This document shows positions 15,171-24,081 of a DNA stretch of 64,000 bases, piece by piece. A program made the translations under genes and the position numbers. The notes under the pieces are model-generated. The model did not search any database and was not told the origin of the DNA. It saw only the letters and a list, made by a program, of their open reading frames with translations. The first letter of the stretch is position 1; each line of letters opens with the position of its first letter. Origin of the DNA: Fimenecus sp052298855 (GTDB taxonomy: Bacteria; Bacillota; Clostridia; Oscillospirales; Acutalibacteraceae); assembly GCA_052298855.1 (NCBI GenBank), contig DAVZXP010000008.1, positions 71,276 through 135,275 of the forward strand, given 5' to 3'.

Positions 15171-17324
15171 TCAGTTAAGAAATGTGCCCGGGAAATATTG
15201 ATCAAGTATTTTATCATATTTTGTACCCGAAACAGCCATATTATCAGCACCGAGCTGGCTCATTCCGACGCCGTAGCCGTCGCCGAAGATGGTTATTGTA
15301 TATGTTCCGCTTTCGGCGTCATAGGAAAGGCTGAAGCAAGGAGATGAAAGGTCTTTGTTCTTCATTATATCATATATAAATGTTACACCCGACACTTCTT
15401 TATTACCTACGGTAATTTTTTCAACATAGCCCGTGCCTGTGCTGACTGCCGTATCGTGTGCGTTAATTTTGAGCCACTTTGAAACGTCTTCGGGAAATTC
15501 GATTGTTGAGTCAAATGCCAATGCACCTGCTTTAATATCATCTGCCGTAAGGAGAACTTCCTTTTTATATCCGTCTCTCTGCTTGTCGGAAGCACTTGCG
15601 ACACTCTTGAGGTATGTAAAGCTCTTTCCGAAAACAGTCGAAGCGTTTGCGGTTTTACCTGCCGACATTCTGCAATAAGGCGTAAACGCAACCTTATCGT
15701 TAAATGTAAGATAACGACCGAATACCTCGTTTACCGCATCCATTGCCTCTTGAGTATAATTATCTGCAATTGTAAGATTGCTTATTCTCCAATTTGTATC
15801 TCTGTATTTGAGATATGTGTATGTGATTATCGCCTGAGCCTTGAGCGTTTCGGCGTTAAATCCGCTGTCGGTTTCGGCAGTAACTATCCTTGCGATAGCT
15901 TCCTTCGCCTCGATTTCCTGTCCGTTTACGGTAATAACGCTCGGAACTGCATTCGGGTCCTTCGGAGCTTCTTTTGTCTGAGGCTCATTCGCCGTAATTG
16001 CACCTGCCGTGGTTTCAACAGGAGTGGTTTCGGGCTCCTCGTTCTTTATGCCGTTTACAAGCTCAAAGCGCATAAGCTTTGACAAGGACATTGTATCAGC
16101 TTTAACCGGAGCTTCGGTTGTGGTTTCGGGAGCCTGCATTTGAACAGGCGGCTCTGTCTGCGGCTCCTTATTGTTATTCTTCTGTTTAACGAAATAAACA
16201 GAGCCTACGGTAATTGCCGCAACAAGGATAATTGCGACAACTGAAATTATAGCCTTTTTTGCCTTTTTAGAAAGCTTTTTATCAACCTTCGGAGCTTCGT
16301 CCTGTGCAATTTCAATGCCTACCGAGTTATTGCCCATAGCCTTTTCCCCAATAAGCGCAAAAAGCTCTTCGCAGGCAATTCTGATTAAGTGTGCGTCGTC
16401 CTCGCCATCCTCTTTATAGAGCTTTCTGACAAGAGCTGACTTGTCCGTCGCAACGGAAATGCATATATAATCGCAGCCGTCGTTGGTTGTGAATATATCG
16501 GAAATACACGCACCGAGCGTTGCGCTCGAAAGGTCCTTTGCCGAGCGAGCCATCTGTGCGGTGTAGTCGGTTACGTTGTAATCGCCTCTGTCCTCTATGT
16601 GCGGAGTAAAGGTGAAATACTCGTCGAAATCGTCAAGCCCTACCGCAAACTCACGCATAACAGTTGCGTTTGTATTGCCGTTAACGGCAATTTTAACGTC
16701 AGATTCCTTGAGGATATTAAGCGTATGTGCCGCAATATCCTTTTCCTGCTCGCTTATTTTCGAAGCAGCTTCCGAAGAATTCTCCTCTTTTTCTTCATGA
16801 GTGGGAGCTGCCTCCGGCTCACTTGCCGAATTAAGACGTCCGCCGTTGGTTATGTAAGGCACAAGACCTCTTTTGAGAACAGAATCAAGTCTTTGATCGT
16901 CGAAGGGTATCATAACGATTGTCTGCGAGCCCTTTTTAACCGCAAAGCCTGAATTTATGCCATCAACCGATACAAATACAGCTGCACCCTCGGGCATAGC
17001 CGCATTTTTCTCCTGTGCCGATTCATCAAGTTCAAGCTTTGAAAGCTTTTTAAGAACTGCCTTATTCTGTTCTTTTTTCAAAGAAAGAGCTGTCATAAGC
17101 TTTAATTTTGTAGAATTGTAGATGCTCGAATCAACAGCGATTACAATAAAATCGCTGCTTTTGAGAGCCTTTGAAAGCCCACCGAACATATCCTTGAGCG
17201 AAGTGTACTCATCAAAAGAAATATCGCTGTCCGCAAAGCCGTTAAGACAGCCGATTACCTTAATCTGCATCTTAACGGACGTGTCCGCCGCATTGCGATA
17301 CAATGAAAACAACTTCATTTCCAT
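15171..17324 (-). CDS. SpoIID/LytB-domain protein with large cytoplasmic N-terminal region
   Basis: A 717-residue protein in three parts. Residues 1 to about 355 have no signal peptide and form an unrecognised, probably cytoplasmic region, acidic around 165-195. A transmembrane helix follows (AIISVVAIILVAAITVGSVY, about 357-376). The outside part begins with a Thr/Pro/Glu-rich linker to about 460 and ends in a SpoIID domain, a family of peptidoglycan lytic transglycosylases acting on glycan without stem peptides. The catalytic Glu (RIVTAET, about 481), the LKAQAI helix and the GYGVGMSQLGA end motif are present. It follows the two sortase genes by 36 bp and precedes galE by 33 bp. A housekeeping or sporulation-time envelope role is possible; it is about twice the length of SpoIID. 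Confidence 0.85.
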   Translation of the reverse strand: MEMKLFSLYRNAADTSVKMQIKVIGCLNGFADSDISFDEYTSLKDMFGGLSKALKSSDFIVIAVDSSIYNSTKLKLMTALSLKKEQNKAVLKKLSKLELDESAQEKNAAMPEGAAVFVSVDGINSGFAVKKGSQTIVMIPFDDQRLDSVLKRGLVPYITNGGRLNSASEPEAAPTHEEKEENSSEAASKISEQEKDIAAHTLNILKESDVKIAVNGNTNATVMREFAVGLDDFDEYFTFTPHIEDRGDYNVTDYTAQMARSAKDLSSATLGACISDIFTTNDGCDYICISVATDKSALVRKLYKEDGEDDAHLIRIACEELFALIGEKAMGNNSVGIEIAQDEAPKVDKKLSKKAKKAIISVVAIILVAAITVGSVYFVKQKNNNKEPQTEPPVQMQAPETTTEAPVKADTMSLSKLMRFELVNGIKNEEPETTPVETTAGAITANEPQTKEAPKDPNAVPSVITVNGQEIEAKEAIARIVTAETDSGFNAETLKAQAIITYTYLKYRDTNWRISNLTIADNYTQEAMDAVNEVFGRYLTFNDKVAFTPYCRMSAGKTANASTVFGKSFTYLKSVASASDKQRDGYKKEVLLTADDIKAGALAFDSTIEFPEDVSKWLKINAHDTAVSTGTGYVEKITVGNKEVSGVTFIYDIMKNKDLSSPCFSLSYDAESGTYTITIFGDGYGVGMSQLGADNMAVSGTKYDKILDQYFPGTFLN

Positions 17325-17360
17325 CTCTTTATTACCACCTTAATATAAATAAATTACTTA

Positions 17361-18647
17361 TCAGTTATCGGGATACCAATTCGTCGCACCGCTGTACGGA
17401 TTTGACTGCCCCTTTTGGTCATACCAAATCTGCGGATAGCGGGGATTTCCGTTTGTTACGGAATAGGTCGTATCCACATCCGCCGTTTCGCCCGTCCTCA
17501 AAAGTCTGCCGACAACAACAAGTCTTGCGTCCGTAAACTCATATGTGCAGGTCGAAAGCGTGATAAGCTTATCCGACGAGTTAATATCGACACCCGTTGT
17601 GTAGAGCTTTCTCTCATCGAGCGCCTTAATGTAGCTGTCAAAATTCTCGGTGCTGCCAAATGAGGTAACGGTATAGTTGAAAATATATCCGTTGTCGTCC
17701 TGCTCTCTGCTGTTTGTGATAAATGCCGCATAGACCTTGAATTTATATGACTTATAAAGTGTATCGTAGTTGATTATCGGAGACTCCAAGAAGCCGTCAA
17801 GCGTTTTGTACTTGCTGAGCTCTGCAAAAACAAGTCCGTCGCTCATATGGTGTCCGTAAATTATAGTGTTTTGATTGAGGTATTTCGGGTCGTTTCTGTA
17901 ATCCATAAACGGACAGCCGTATCTGCTGTAATTTCCGTAGAAATCCTTTTTAAGATAATCCGTATTGTTGGGAGACTGAACGACCTGAACGTCAATGCCC
18001 GAATTCGGAACACTTATCCAGCCTACCAGCTCCTGGTTAAGCGCATAAAGGTAAGCGTACTTTGCCATCATTCCGTCGGGAGTTTTAACATCGGGATACT
18101 TCGCCCTGAATTGCTCCCAAAGCTTTGCTTCTTCTTCCTCATTTGTGGTGTCTATTATCTTGTTTGCAAGACCCGTCTGCTGTTTTTCGGTTTTATTTCC
18201 CTGAACATAAATAACGCCGAATGCCACAGCGCAGCCTATAAGCACCAAAACAGAGAGATTTGCAACCGTCTTTCTGACAATTTCGGATTTTTTGTCCTGC
18301 TTGTTCGGAAAAATCTTTCTGAAAAAGTCCTTGAACATTTCGTTGAAGGTCTTTACCCTTTCTTTGCTTTGAGCAGGTTCAACCTTTTCAAGGCCTTTCA
18401 GCTCGCCCTCTTTTTCTTCGCTTCTGTCACTCTGAAACGGGTTGGCGATATCGACAAAGTGCTGCTCTCCGCCGTATTTTACACGCCTTGTGGTCTTTTC
18501 GTCAAAGAGCTCCGAATTTTCGATATTCTTTGCTATTTCGGCATAGACGTCATCAGAAGCCTCGGGTGTGGGAAGCTCGTTTTCGTGCTTAGCCTGTTCT
18601 TCGGCGGTATTCAACTCTTCGTTCTTGTCAAACTCGTTTTCTTTCAT
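17361..18647 (-). CDS. Class B sortase with long N-terminal region (second of a pair)
   Basis: A 428-residue membrane cysteine transpeptidase. Cytoplasmic, charged residues 1-125, transmembrane helix about 129-147, then the sortase barrel with catalytic His266 (YGHHM), Cys367 (LSTCTYE) and Arg375 (DARLVV). Residues 250-360 carry the extra helix that marks class B. Class B enzymes normally have about 230-260 residues, so both the N-terminal extension and a C-terminal tail are extra; the tail NPRYPQIWYD...NPY...WYP is shared with the neighbouring sortase. The start shares its A with the TAA stop of that gene. Substrates are not adjacent; an anchored subtilase lies at 59.5 kb. Confidence 0.92.
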   Translation of the reverse strand: MKENEFDKNEELNTAEEQAKHENELPTPEASDDVYAEIAKNIENSELFDEKTTRRVKYGGEQHFVDIANPFQSDRSEEKEGELKGLEKVEPAQSKERVKTFNEMFKDFFRKIFPNKQDKKSEIVRKTVANLSVLVLIGCAVAFGVIYVQGNKTEKQQTGLANKIIDTTNEEEEAKLWEQFRAKYPDVKTPDGMMAKYAYLYALNQELVGWISVPNSGIDVQVVQSPNNTDYLKKDFYGNYSRYGCPFMDYRNDPKYLNQNTIIYGHHMSDGLVFAELSKYKTLDGFLESPIINYDTLYKSYKFKVYAAFITNSREQDDNGYIFNYTVTSFGSTENFDSYIKALDERKLYTTGVDINSSDKLITLSTCTYEFTDARLVVVGRLLRTGETADVDTTYSVTNGNPRYPQIWYDQKGQSNPYSGATNWYPDN

Positions 18648-19753
18648 TAATATTCAACTCCTTCGGGAAACCATCTTTCGGCAAAAGCGTATGGGTTTGG
18701 AAGCCCATGCGTATCATACCAAATCTGCGGATAACGTGGATTGTCGTTCTTGACGGTTTTGGAAACGTCGACCGTTTCGCTCTCGCCGTCTCTGACAAGC
18801 CTTGCGATAACCACAAATCTTGCATTTGTCTCGCCGTTACCCTTTACATCCATATCTCTCGTACAGGTCGAGAGAGTAAGAATTTTATCATTTTTATTTA
18901 CATCGACATTTGTAAAATAAAGTGACCGCACTTTAATCTCATCTACAAACGCTTCAAAATTGTCGTTCGTCATAAACGGATAAATATAGTTAAAGGTGTA
19001 TCCGTTATCGTCCTTATCGTCGGCATTCGTAAGGAAGACGGAAATTATTTTCCACTTATGTTTTTCGTATATCGTATCAAACTGAATTACGGGAGAAGTT
19101 TTATAAAACTCTATATCCTTGTACTTTTCAAGGTCCGCAAACATCGTCGAGTCAAGGAAATTATGCCCGTAAAGTATAGTGTTCTTGCAAAGCGGCTTTG
19201 CGTGGTCACGGTAGTCCATAAACACGGTGCCACGCCTTTGATAATCTCCGTAAAAGCTGCGCCTTAAATAATACTCGTTATTTTTAGCCTGAACAACGGG
19301 GTGATTTATCGAGGTGTTCGGAACAACTATCCAGCCGACAAGGTCATTGTTTGCGTTGTATGCGCTGCGGTATTTTTCAAGCATACCGTCGTCGCCGTAC
19401 TCCTTTGCCTCTTGATCAGGCTCGGTTACAAGTCCTGCGATATTCTCCGTCTGCTTTTTGTTGTCCGCAACATCATAAACGGTTTTAAGAATGACACCCA
19501 AAGAAACCAAAAACACAATGATCGCAATAATCATTATTATTCTGTCGACGGTTTTCATTTTCTTTTTCTTCGGTTTCGGCACAATGACAACAGCCTCGTC
19601 CTTATCGTCGTCATCTTCTTCCTTTTGAGTTTGATAAGGGTTATCGGTAACCTTCATACCGTCTTCATATACGCTTTGAGTTTCTGCGTCATTCGGCATA
19701 GAAGAGTTTATATCGGTATTATTCAATTTTTCCTTATCGAATTCTTCGCTCAT
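18647..19753 (-). CDS. Class B sortase (first of a pair)
   Basis: A 368-residue sortase. Residues 1-70 are charged and cytoplasmic, with KPKKKKMK just before the transmembrane helix (71-93). Catalytic residues are His197 (YGHNF), Cys297 (LSTCTRD) and Arg312 (ARFVVIARL). After the catalytic domain come about 35 extra residues beginning NPRYPQIWYD, nearly identical to those in the second sortase and not part of the usual domain. It overlaps pncC by 4 bp upstream. The two sortases differ enough over the rest to be an old duplication, not a recent one. Confidence 0.93.
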   Translation of the reverse strand: MSEEFDKEKLNNTDINSSMPNDAETQSVYEDGMKVTDNPYQTQKEEDDDDKDEAVVIVPKPKKKKMKTVDRIIMIIAIIVFLVSLGVILKTVYDVADNKKQTENIAGLVTEPDQEAKEYGDDGMLEKYRSAYNANNDLVGWIVVPNTSINHPVVQAKNNEYYLRRSFYGDYQRRGTVFMDYRDHAKPLCKNTILYGHNFLDSTMFADLEKYKDIEFYKTSPVIQFDTIYEKHKWKIISVFLTNADDKDDNGYTFNYIYPFMTNDNFEAFVDEIKVRSLYFTNVDVNKNDKILTLSTCTRDMDVKGNGETNARFVVIARLVRDGESETVDVSKTVKNDNPRYPQIWYDTHGLPNPYAFAERWFPEGVEY

Positions 19754-20226
19754 TTTAAATACTCCAATACTGTTTCCAAAGCCGTATCGGCTGATTTATT
19801 TCTGTTATTTTCCCTTATATTGTCGGAAAAAACATTTAGACATTTTTTAACTATCGTGCTTTTACCGTCGGAAAAAGCGATATACACAAGACCGACGGGC
19901 TTGTTGGTGTTGTCGGACGTCGGACCTGCAATTCCCGTTACGGCAACCGCAATATCCGCACCCGTAAGCGAAAGCACGCCCTTTACCATTTCTCTTGAAC
20001 ATTCCTCGCTTACCGCACCGAATTTTTCAAGTGTTTCGCTACTTACGCCGAGGATTTCATGCTTTATGCGGTTTGAATAGCTCACAATTCCGCACTCAAA
20101 CACGCTCGACGAACCCGAAACATCGGTTATCCGCTTCGCAATCAATCCGCCTGTACAGGACTCGGCACAAGTAAATATTAAATTCTTTTCTTTTAATAAC
20201 TCAACAACTTTTTCTTCAAGCTTCAT
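19750..20226 (-). CDS. pncC: Nicotinamide-nucleotide amidohydrolase (CinA C-terminal domain)
   Basis: Deamidates nicotinamide mononucleotide to nicotinate mononucleotide in NAD recycling. A 158-residue stand-alone CinA_C domain: TCAESCTGGLIAKRIT at residues 19-34 with the catalytic Ser/Lys region, GIVSYSNRIKHEILGV, and AVAVTGIAGP. The N-terminal molybdopterin-like half of full CinA is absent, as in many PncC proteins. It overlaps thiI upstream and the sortase gene downstream by 4 bp each. Confidence 0.93.
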   Translation of the reverse strand: MKLEEKVVELLKEKNLIFTCAESCTGGLIAKRITDVSGSSSVFECGIVSYSNRIKHEILGVSSETLEKFGAVSEECSREMVKGVLSLTGADIAVAVTGIAGPTSDNTNKPVGLVYIAFSDGKSTIVKKCLNVFSDNIRENNRNKSADTALETVLEYLK

Positions 20227-21401
20227 CTTATATCTGAAATGACCTCAAATCTTGCAGTATCGACTGCTTCCTTTACAAGTGCATCTATATCGAATACCTT
20301 TTCCGCTTCTTCAAGCATTTGCACGGTAGGTCTTGTTCTCGGATGCTTGGGTGTGAATACCGTGCAGCAATCCTCAAACGGCTTTATTGAAATGTCAAAG
20401 GTATCAATCTTTCTTGAAATTGCGATAATTTCTTCCTTGTCCATTGCGATAACGGGTCTGAAAACGGGCATTTTTGAAACATTGTCCGTGCAAGCAAGCG
20501 CCGACATAGTCTGACTTGCGACCTGTCCTATGCTCTCTCCCGTTACAAGCGCTTGGCAATCATTCTTCAATGCAATTTCATTTGCAATACGCATCATAAA
20601 GCGGCGCATAACAAGCGTGAAAAGCTCCTCGAGACAGTTATCCCTGATTTGCTCTTGGATTTTTGTAAAACATACGGTGTAAAGACCTATATCACCGCTG
20701 TAAGCCGAAACCTTGCGCAAAAGGTCGTGAACTTTCACCTCTGCCTGCGGAGAGGTGTAGGGGGGTGAAGCAAAATGCACCGCATCAAGCACAACGCCTC
20801 TTTTTGAAACCATCCACGAAGCTACGGGACTGTCAATTCCGCCTGAAATAAGCACCGCCGCTTTTCCGCCTGTGCCTACAGGCATACCGCCTGCGCCCTT
20901 TATCTGATTTCCTCTGATAAACGCATAGTTATCTCTGACCTCAACCGTTACGGTGAGCTCGGGATTGTGAACATCAACCGAAAGGTGTGAGAATTTTTTA
21001 AGAATTGCGCCGCCGACCTCTCTGCTTATCTCGGGCGAGGTCAACGGAAATTTCTTGTCGCTTCTCTTTGCCTCAACTTTAAAGGTATCGACATTTTCAA
21101 GCTGCTCCGAAAGGTATTCGGGTGCAACAGCCAAAATTTCATCAATATTTTTCTCAACCGCCGCAGCTCTCTGGAAGCCTGCAATACCGAAAATTCTTGA
21201 AATTCTCTTTATAGCCTCTTCCATATCGAAATCGTCGCAAAGCGGTTCGATATTCATTGTTGATTGCAAGCAGGTTACCTTAAATTTACCCAAGCCGTGC
21301 AAACGTCTTTTTATGTTCTTTGCAAGCACCGACTCAAACGAAGAACGGTTAAGTCCTTTGAGTGCAAGCTCGCCGTTTTTGATAAGTATAATCTCTTTCA
21401 T
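20223..21401 (-). CDS. thiI: tRNA 4-thiouridine synthase ThiI
   Basis: Makes 4-thiouridine at tRNA position 8, and may supply sulfur for thiazole. N-terminal ferredoxin-like and THUMP domains (to about residue 170), then a PP-loop ATP site, SGGIDSPVASW. The 392-residue length shows that the C-terminal rhodanese domain of the enterobacterial enzyme is absent, as in Bacillus; sulfur then comes directly from a dedicated cysteine desulfurase, which is the gene immediately upstream. ATG 21401 is preferred because AAGGAAG lies just before it; an earlier in-frame ATG at 21440 overlaps the desulfurase gene. Confidence 0.95.
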   Translation of the reverse strand: MKEIILIKNGELALKGLNRSSFESVLAKNIKRRLHGLGKFKVTCLQSTMNIEPLCDDFDMEEAIKRISRIFGIAGFQRAAAVEKNIDEILAVAPEYLSEQLENVDTFKVEAKRSDKKFPLTSPEISREVGGAILKKFSHLSVDVHNPELTVTVEVRDNYAFIRGNQIKGAGGMPVGTGGKAAVLISGGIDSPVASWMVSKRGVVLDAVHFASPPYTSPQAEVKVHDLLRKVSAYSGDIGLYTVCFTKIQEQIRDNCLEELFTLVMRRFMMRIANEIALKNDCQALVTGESIGQVASQTMSALACTDNVSKMPVFRPVIAMDKEEIIAISRKIDTFDISIKPFEDCCTVFTPKHPRTRPTVQMLEEAEKVFDIDALVKEAVDTARFEVISDIR

Positions 21402-21412
21402 TTTGTCTTCCT

Positions 21413-22543
21413 TTATTTCTTTGAAAGCTCTGCAAGGCACGATTTTATAGCCGAGAGAGCATAATCAATTTCTTCTTTTGTCGTTTCATAAGACATACTG
21501 AGTCTTATCGCACTGTCAATGCGTTCGGGTGATAATCCCATTGATACAAGCACATCGCTTCTGTGTCCTTTTGAGCAAGCCGAGCCTGCCGAAACATAAA
21601 CGCCCTTTGAAGAAAGATAATTCACAGACACCTGTGACGGTATCGCACCGATTGAAGCATTGATAATATACGGCAAGGCATTGTCGGGCGAATTTATTTT
21701 AACACCGTCAAGCTTTTCAAGCTCGCTTTTGAAATATGCGTTTAGCGAAGTAACCTTTTCAAGTCTTTTTTCAATATCGGAAAGCTCGTCAACCGCCGCC
21801 GCAAAAGCCGCAATATTAGGCATTGCCTGCGTGCCCGAGCAAATGTTATTTTCCTGACCGCCGCCGAGTACATAAGGCTTTATTCTTACGCCGTTCGCTA
21901 TGTACAAAGCGCCGCTGCCCTTCAAGGCGTGAATCTTATGTGCGCTGACGCTCATAAGGTCAATTCCGCACCTTTCGGGCTTAACGGGTAATTTCATATA
22001 TCCCTGAACACAGTCTACGTGCAAAAGCGCAGGCGATTTTTTGCGTTTGATTATCCGCTTTATTTTATCAAAAGGAAGAACTGTTCCGACCTCGTTATTC
22101 ACTGCCATAAGGCTTACAAGTATAGTCTTTTCGTCAATAGCGTTTTGAAAAGCCTCCTCGGAGATGTTTCCGCTTTCGTCGGGGGCGATTCTGACAACAT
22201 CAAAACCCGATTGTTCAAGCTTATCCATACACCTTGCAACGCTCGGGTGCTCAAATGCCGTGGTAACGATTTTGTTGCCCTTTCGTTTCATAAGCTCAAC
22301 CGTACCGAATATCGCCGTGTTGTTTGCAACCGTTCCGCTCGGAGTGAAAAATATCCTCTCAGGGTCAACGCCGAGGCTCTTTGCGATTACACCTCTTGAG
22401 CTTTCAAGGATTTGCATTGCGTCAAAGCCTTTTTTATGAAGAGACGACGGATTTCCGAAGTCATTTTCCATTGTCCTCAAAGCCGCCTCGCAAGCCCTTT
22501 TACAAGGCTTTGTTGTTGCGCTGTTATCAAGATAAGCTTCCAA
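21413..22543 (-). CDS. Cysteine desulfurase (NifS/IscS type), sulfur donor for ThiI
   Basis: PLP enzyme that takes sulfur from cysteine to form a persulfide. Seen are the N-terminal YLDNSATT, the PLP lysine in SVSAHKIHALKG, and the active Cys in a loop SAGSACSKG. The 376-residue length and position directly upstream of thiI correspond to the NifZ-ThiI pair of Bacillus. The start is a TTG at 22543: GGAGGAGA (22558-22551) sits 7 bp before it, and the ATG in between (22550) is out of frame. It is the first gene of a long minus-strand run of nine genes reaching to 12713. Confidence 0.93.
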   Translation of the reverse strand: MEAYLDNSATTKPCKRACEAALRTMENDFGNPSSLHKKGFDAMQILESSRGVIAKSLGVDPERIFFTPSGTVANNTAIFGTVELMKRKGNKIVTTAFEHPSVARCMDKLEQSGFDVVRIAPDESGNISEEAFQNAIDEKTILVSLMAVNNEVGTVLPFDKIKRIIKRKKSPALLHVDCVQGYMKLPVKPERCGIDLMSVSAHKIHALKGSGALYIANGVRIKPYVLGGGQENNICSGTQAMPNIAAFAAAVDELSDIEKRLEKVTSLNAYFKSELEKLDGVKINSPDNALPYIINASIGAIPSQVSVNYLSSKGVYVSAGSACSKGHRSDVLVSMGLSPERIDSAIRLSMSYETTKEEIDYALSAIKSCLAELSKK

Positions 22544-22581
22544 AAACCATTCTCCTCCAAATTACACTTTTCTGACTTTAT

Positions 22582-22610
22582 ATTATACACCATGACTCTT
22601 TATTTGGCAA
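22582..22610 (-). promoter_or_regulatory. Promoter of the desulfurase-thiI-...-TPM operon
   Basis: Minus strand TTGCCA (22610-22605), 17-bp spacer, TATAAT (22587-22582), about 38 bp before the TTG start. Confidence 0.7.
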
Positions 22611-22677
22611 ACAAATAAGCAAATGTTTTATGTATATTTATAAAAAATTTACAAAATATATTCGAGAGGTGAAGAAT

Positions 22678-24021
22678 TTGGAAAATCAGGTATCTCGCAG
22701 AGGAAAAATAAGGGTTAGGCTCTATGCTTCGGTGCTTATTTTAGTGCTTTTTTCGGCATTCGTGATAAACGCTCAAAAAGCGTCCGAGCTTTCAAGACAG
22801 CTAAATGCCGATGCGGAGCGTTCTCTTTCGACGCTTGAAGCGTGTATGTCCTCGATAAACACGAATCTCACTAAAGGTCTTTACGCAAATACAACGCCGA
22901 TGCTAAGCTCTATGGCTATATCATTGACACGTGATGCCGCAAGCGCAAAAAACTCACTTTCGGCACTTCCGCTTTCCGACACTCAGCTTGACAATATGCT
23001 CAAATTTCTCTCGCAGGTTGGTGCGTTTGTATCGACTCTTGACCGCAAGCTGTCACTCGGAGAGTCCATAACAAGCGAAGAACGAAATCAATTAAAGCAG
23101 CTTATCGATGTTTCTCAAAAGCTTTTATCGGAGCTTGACACGATAACGCAGGGAGTCGAGGACGGAAGTGTGAGCTTTAAGCAGGCAGGAAGCACGCTGC
23201 AAAAATGTGCCGACCAATCTGTACAAATAGACTCGGCTTTCGGCGATGCGGAGCAAACGCTTACGGATTATCCGACCTTGATATACGACGGGCCGTTTTC
23301 CGACCATATATTAAATCAAACTCCCAAAACGCTTGAGGGAAAAACCGATATTTCAAAGGAAAAAGCTTTGGAAATCGCTTCGGATTTTATCGGTATAGAC
23401 AAAAACACACTCCGCTTTGACAGCGAGACAAACGGCGTTATTGAAACGTACAATTTTTTCGTCGATTCGATAAATATAAGCGTTTGTAAAAAGGGCGGTG
23501 CGGTGCTGTATCTGTTAGGCTCGTCAAGCGCAGGCGAAAGCGTAATTACGCCCGAGCAGGCAGTCGAAAACGCCAAAAATTTTCTTCGTGCAAAGGGCTA
23601 CGAAAATATGAAGGAGAGCTATTATTCCACGCAGGACGGAATTTGCACCGTAAACTTTGCATATGAAAACGAGGGCGTTATCTGCTATCCCGACCTTATA
23701 AAAATAAGCGTCAGCCTTGAAACAGGCAACATTATATCCTTTGACGCAAGGGGATATATTATGAATCACACGGACAGACCTCCCGTTCAAAGCAAAATTT
23801 CGGAGGATGAAGCTAAAATGTCCGTTTCCGATTATCTGACCGTTATGTCTACTCGCCTTGCGGTAATTCCGACAGATTACAAAACCGAAAAAACAGCTTA
23901 TGAATTTCACTGCAAAACACCCGACGAACAAGAGGTGCTTGTGTATATCGACGTTTTGACCGCAAAGGAGGACGATATACTGCTTTTGCTCTATTCCGAC
24001 GGCGGAATTTTAACCAAATAA
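22678..24021 (+). CDS. ypeB: Germination protein YpeB homologue
   Basis: A 447-residue spore protein. In Bacillus YpeB is needed for the stability of the cortex-lytic enzyme SleB in the spore inner membrane. One N-terminal transmembrane helix (ASVLILVLFSAFVINAQ), a helical region to about residue 200, then PepSY-like repeats in the second half (EKALEIASDFIGI, EQAVENAKNFLRAKGY, EDEAKMSVSDYL). The start is most likely a TTG at 22678, 8 bp after GAGAGGTG; the more upstream ATG at 22630 lacks a ribosome site. No sleB is adjacent in the window, although the two genes usually form an operon. I could not define a sigma-G promoter with confidence. Confidence 0.85.
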   Translation: MENQVSRRGKIRVRLYASVLILVLFSAFVINAQKASELSRQLNADAERSLSTLEACMSSINTNLTKGLYANTTPMLSSMAISLTRDAASAKNSLSALPLSDTQLDNMLKFLSQVGAFVSTLDRKLSLGESITSEERNQLKQLIDVSQKLLSELDTITQGVEDGSVSFKQAGSTLQKCADQSVQIDSAFGDAEQTLTDYPTLIYDGPFSDHILNQTPKTLEGKTDISKEKALEIASDFIGIDKNTLRFDSETNGVIETYNFFVDSINISVCKKGGAVLYLLGSSSAGESVITPEQAVENAKNFLRAKGYENMKESYYSTQDGICTVNFAYENEGVICYPDLIKISVSLETGNIISFDARGYIMNHTDRPPVQSKISEDEAKMSVSDYLTVMSTRLAVIPTDYKTEKTAYEFHCKTPDEQEVLVYIDVLTAKEDDILLLLYSDGGILTK

Positions 24022-24081
24022 ACGTTATAAATCAAAATAAAAGGGACACAATAACTGTGTCCGAATAAAAAGGAGAAAGCT

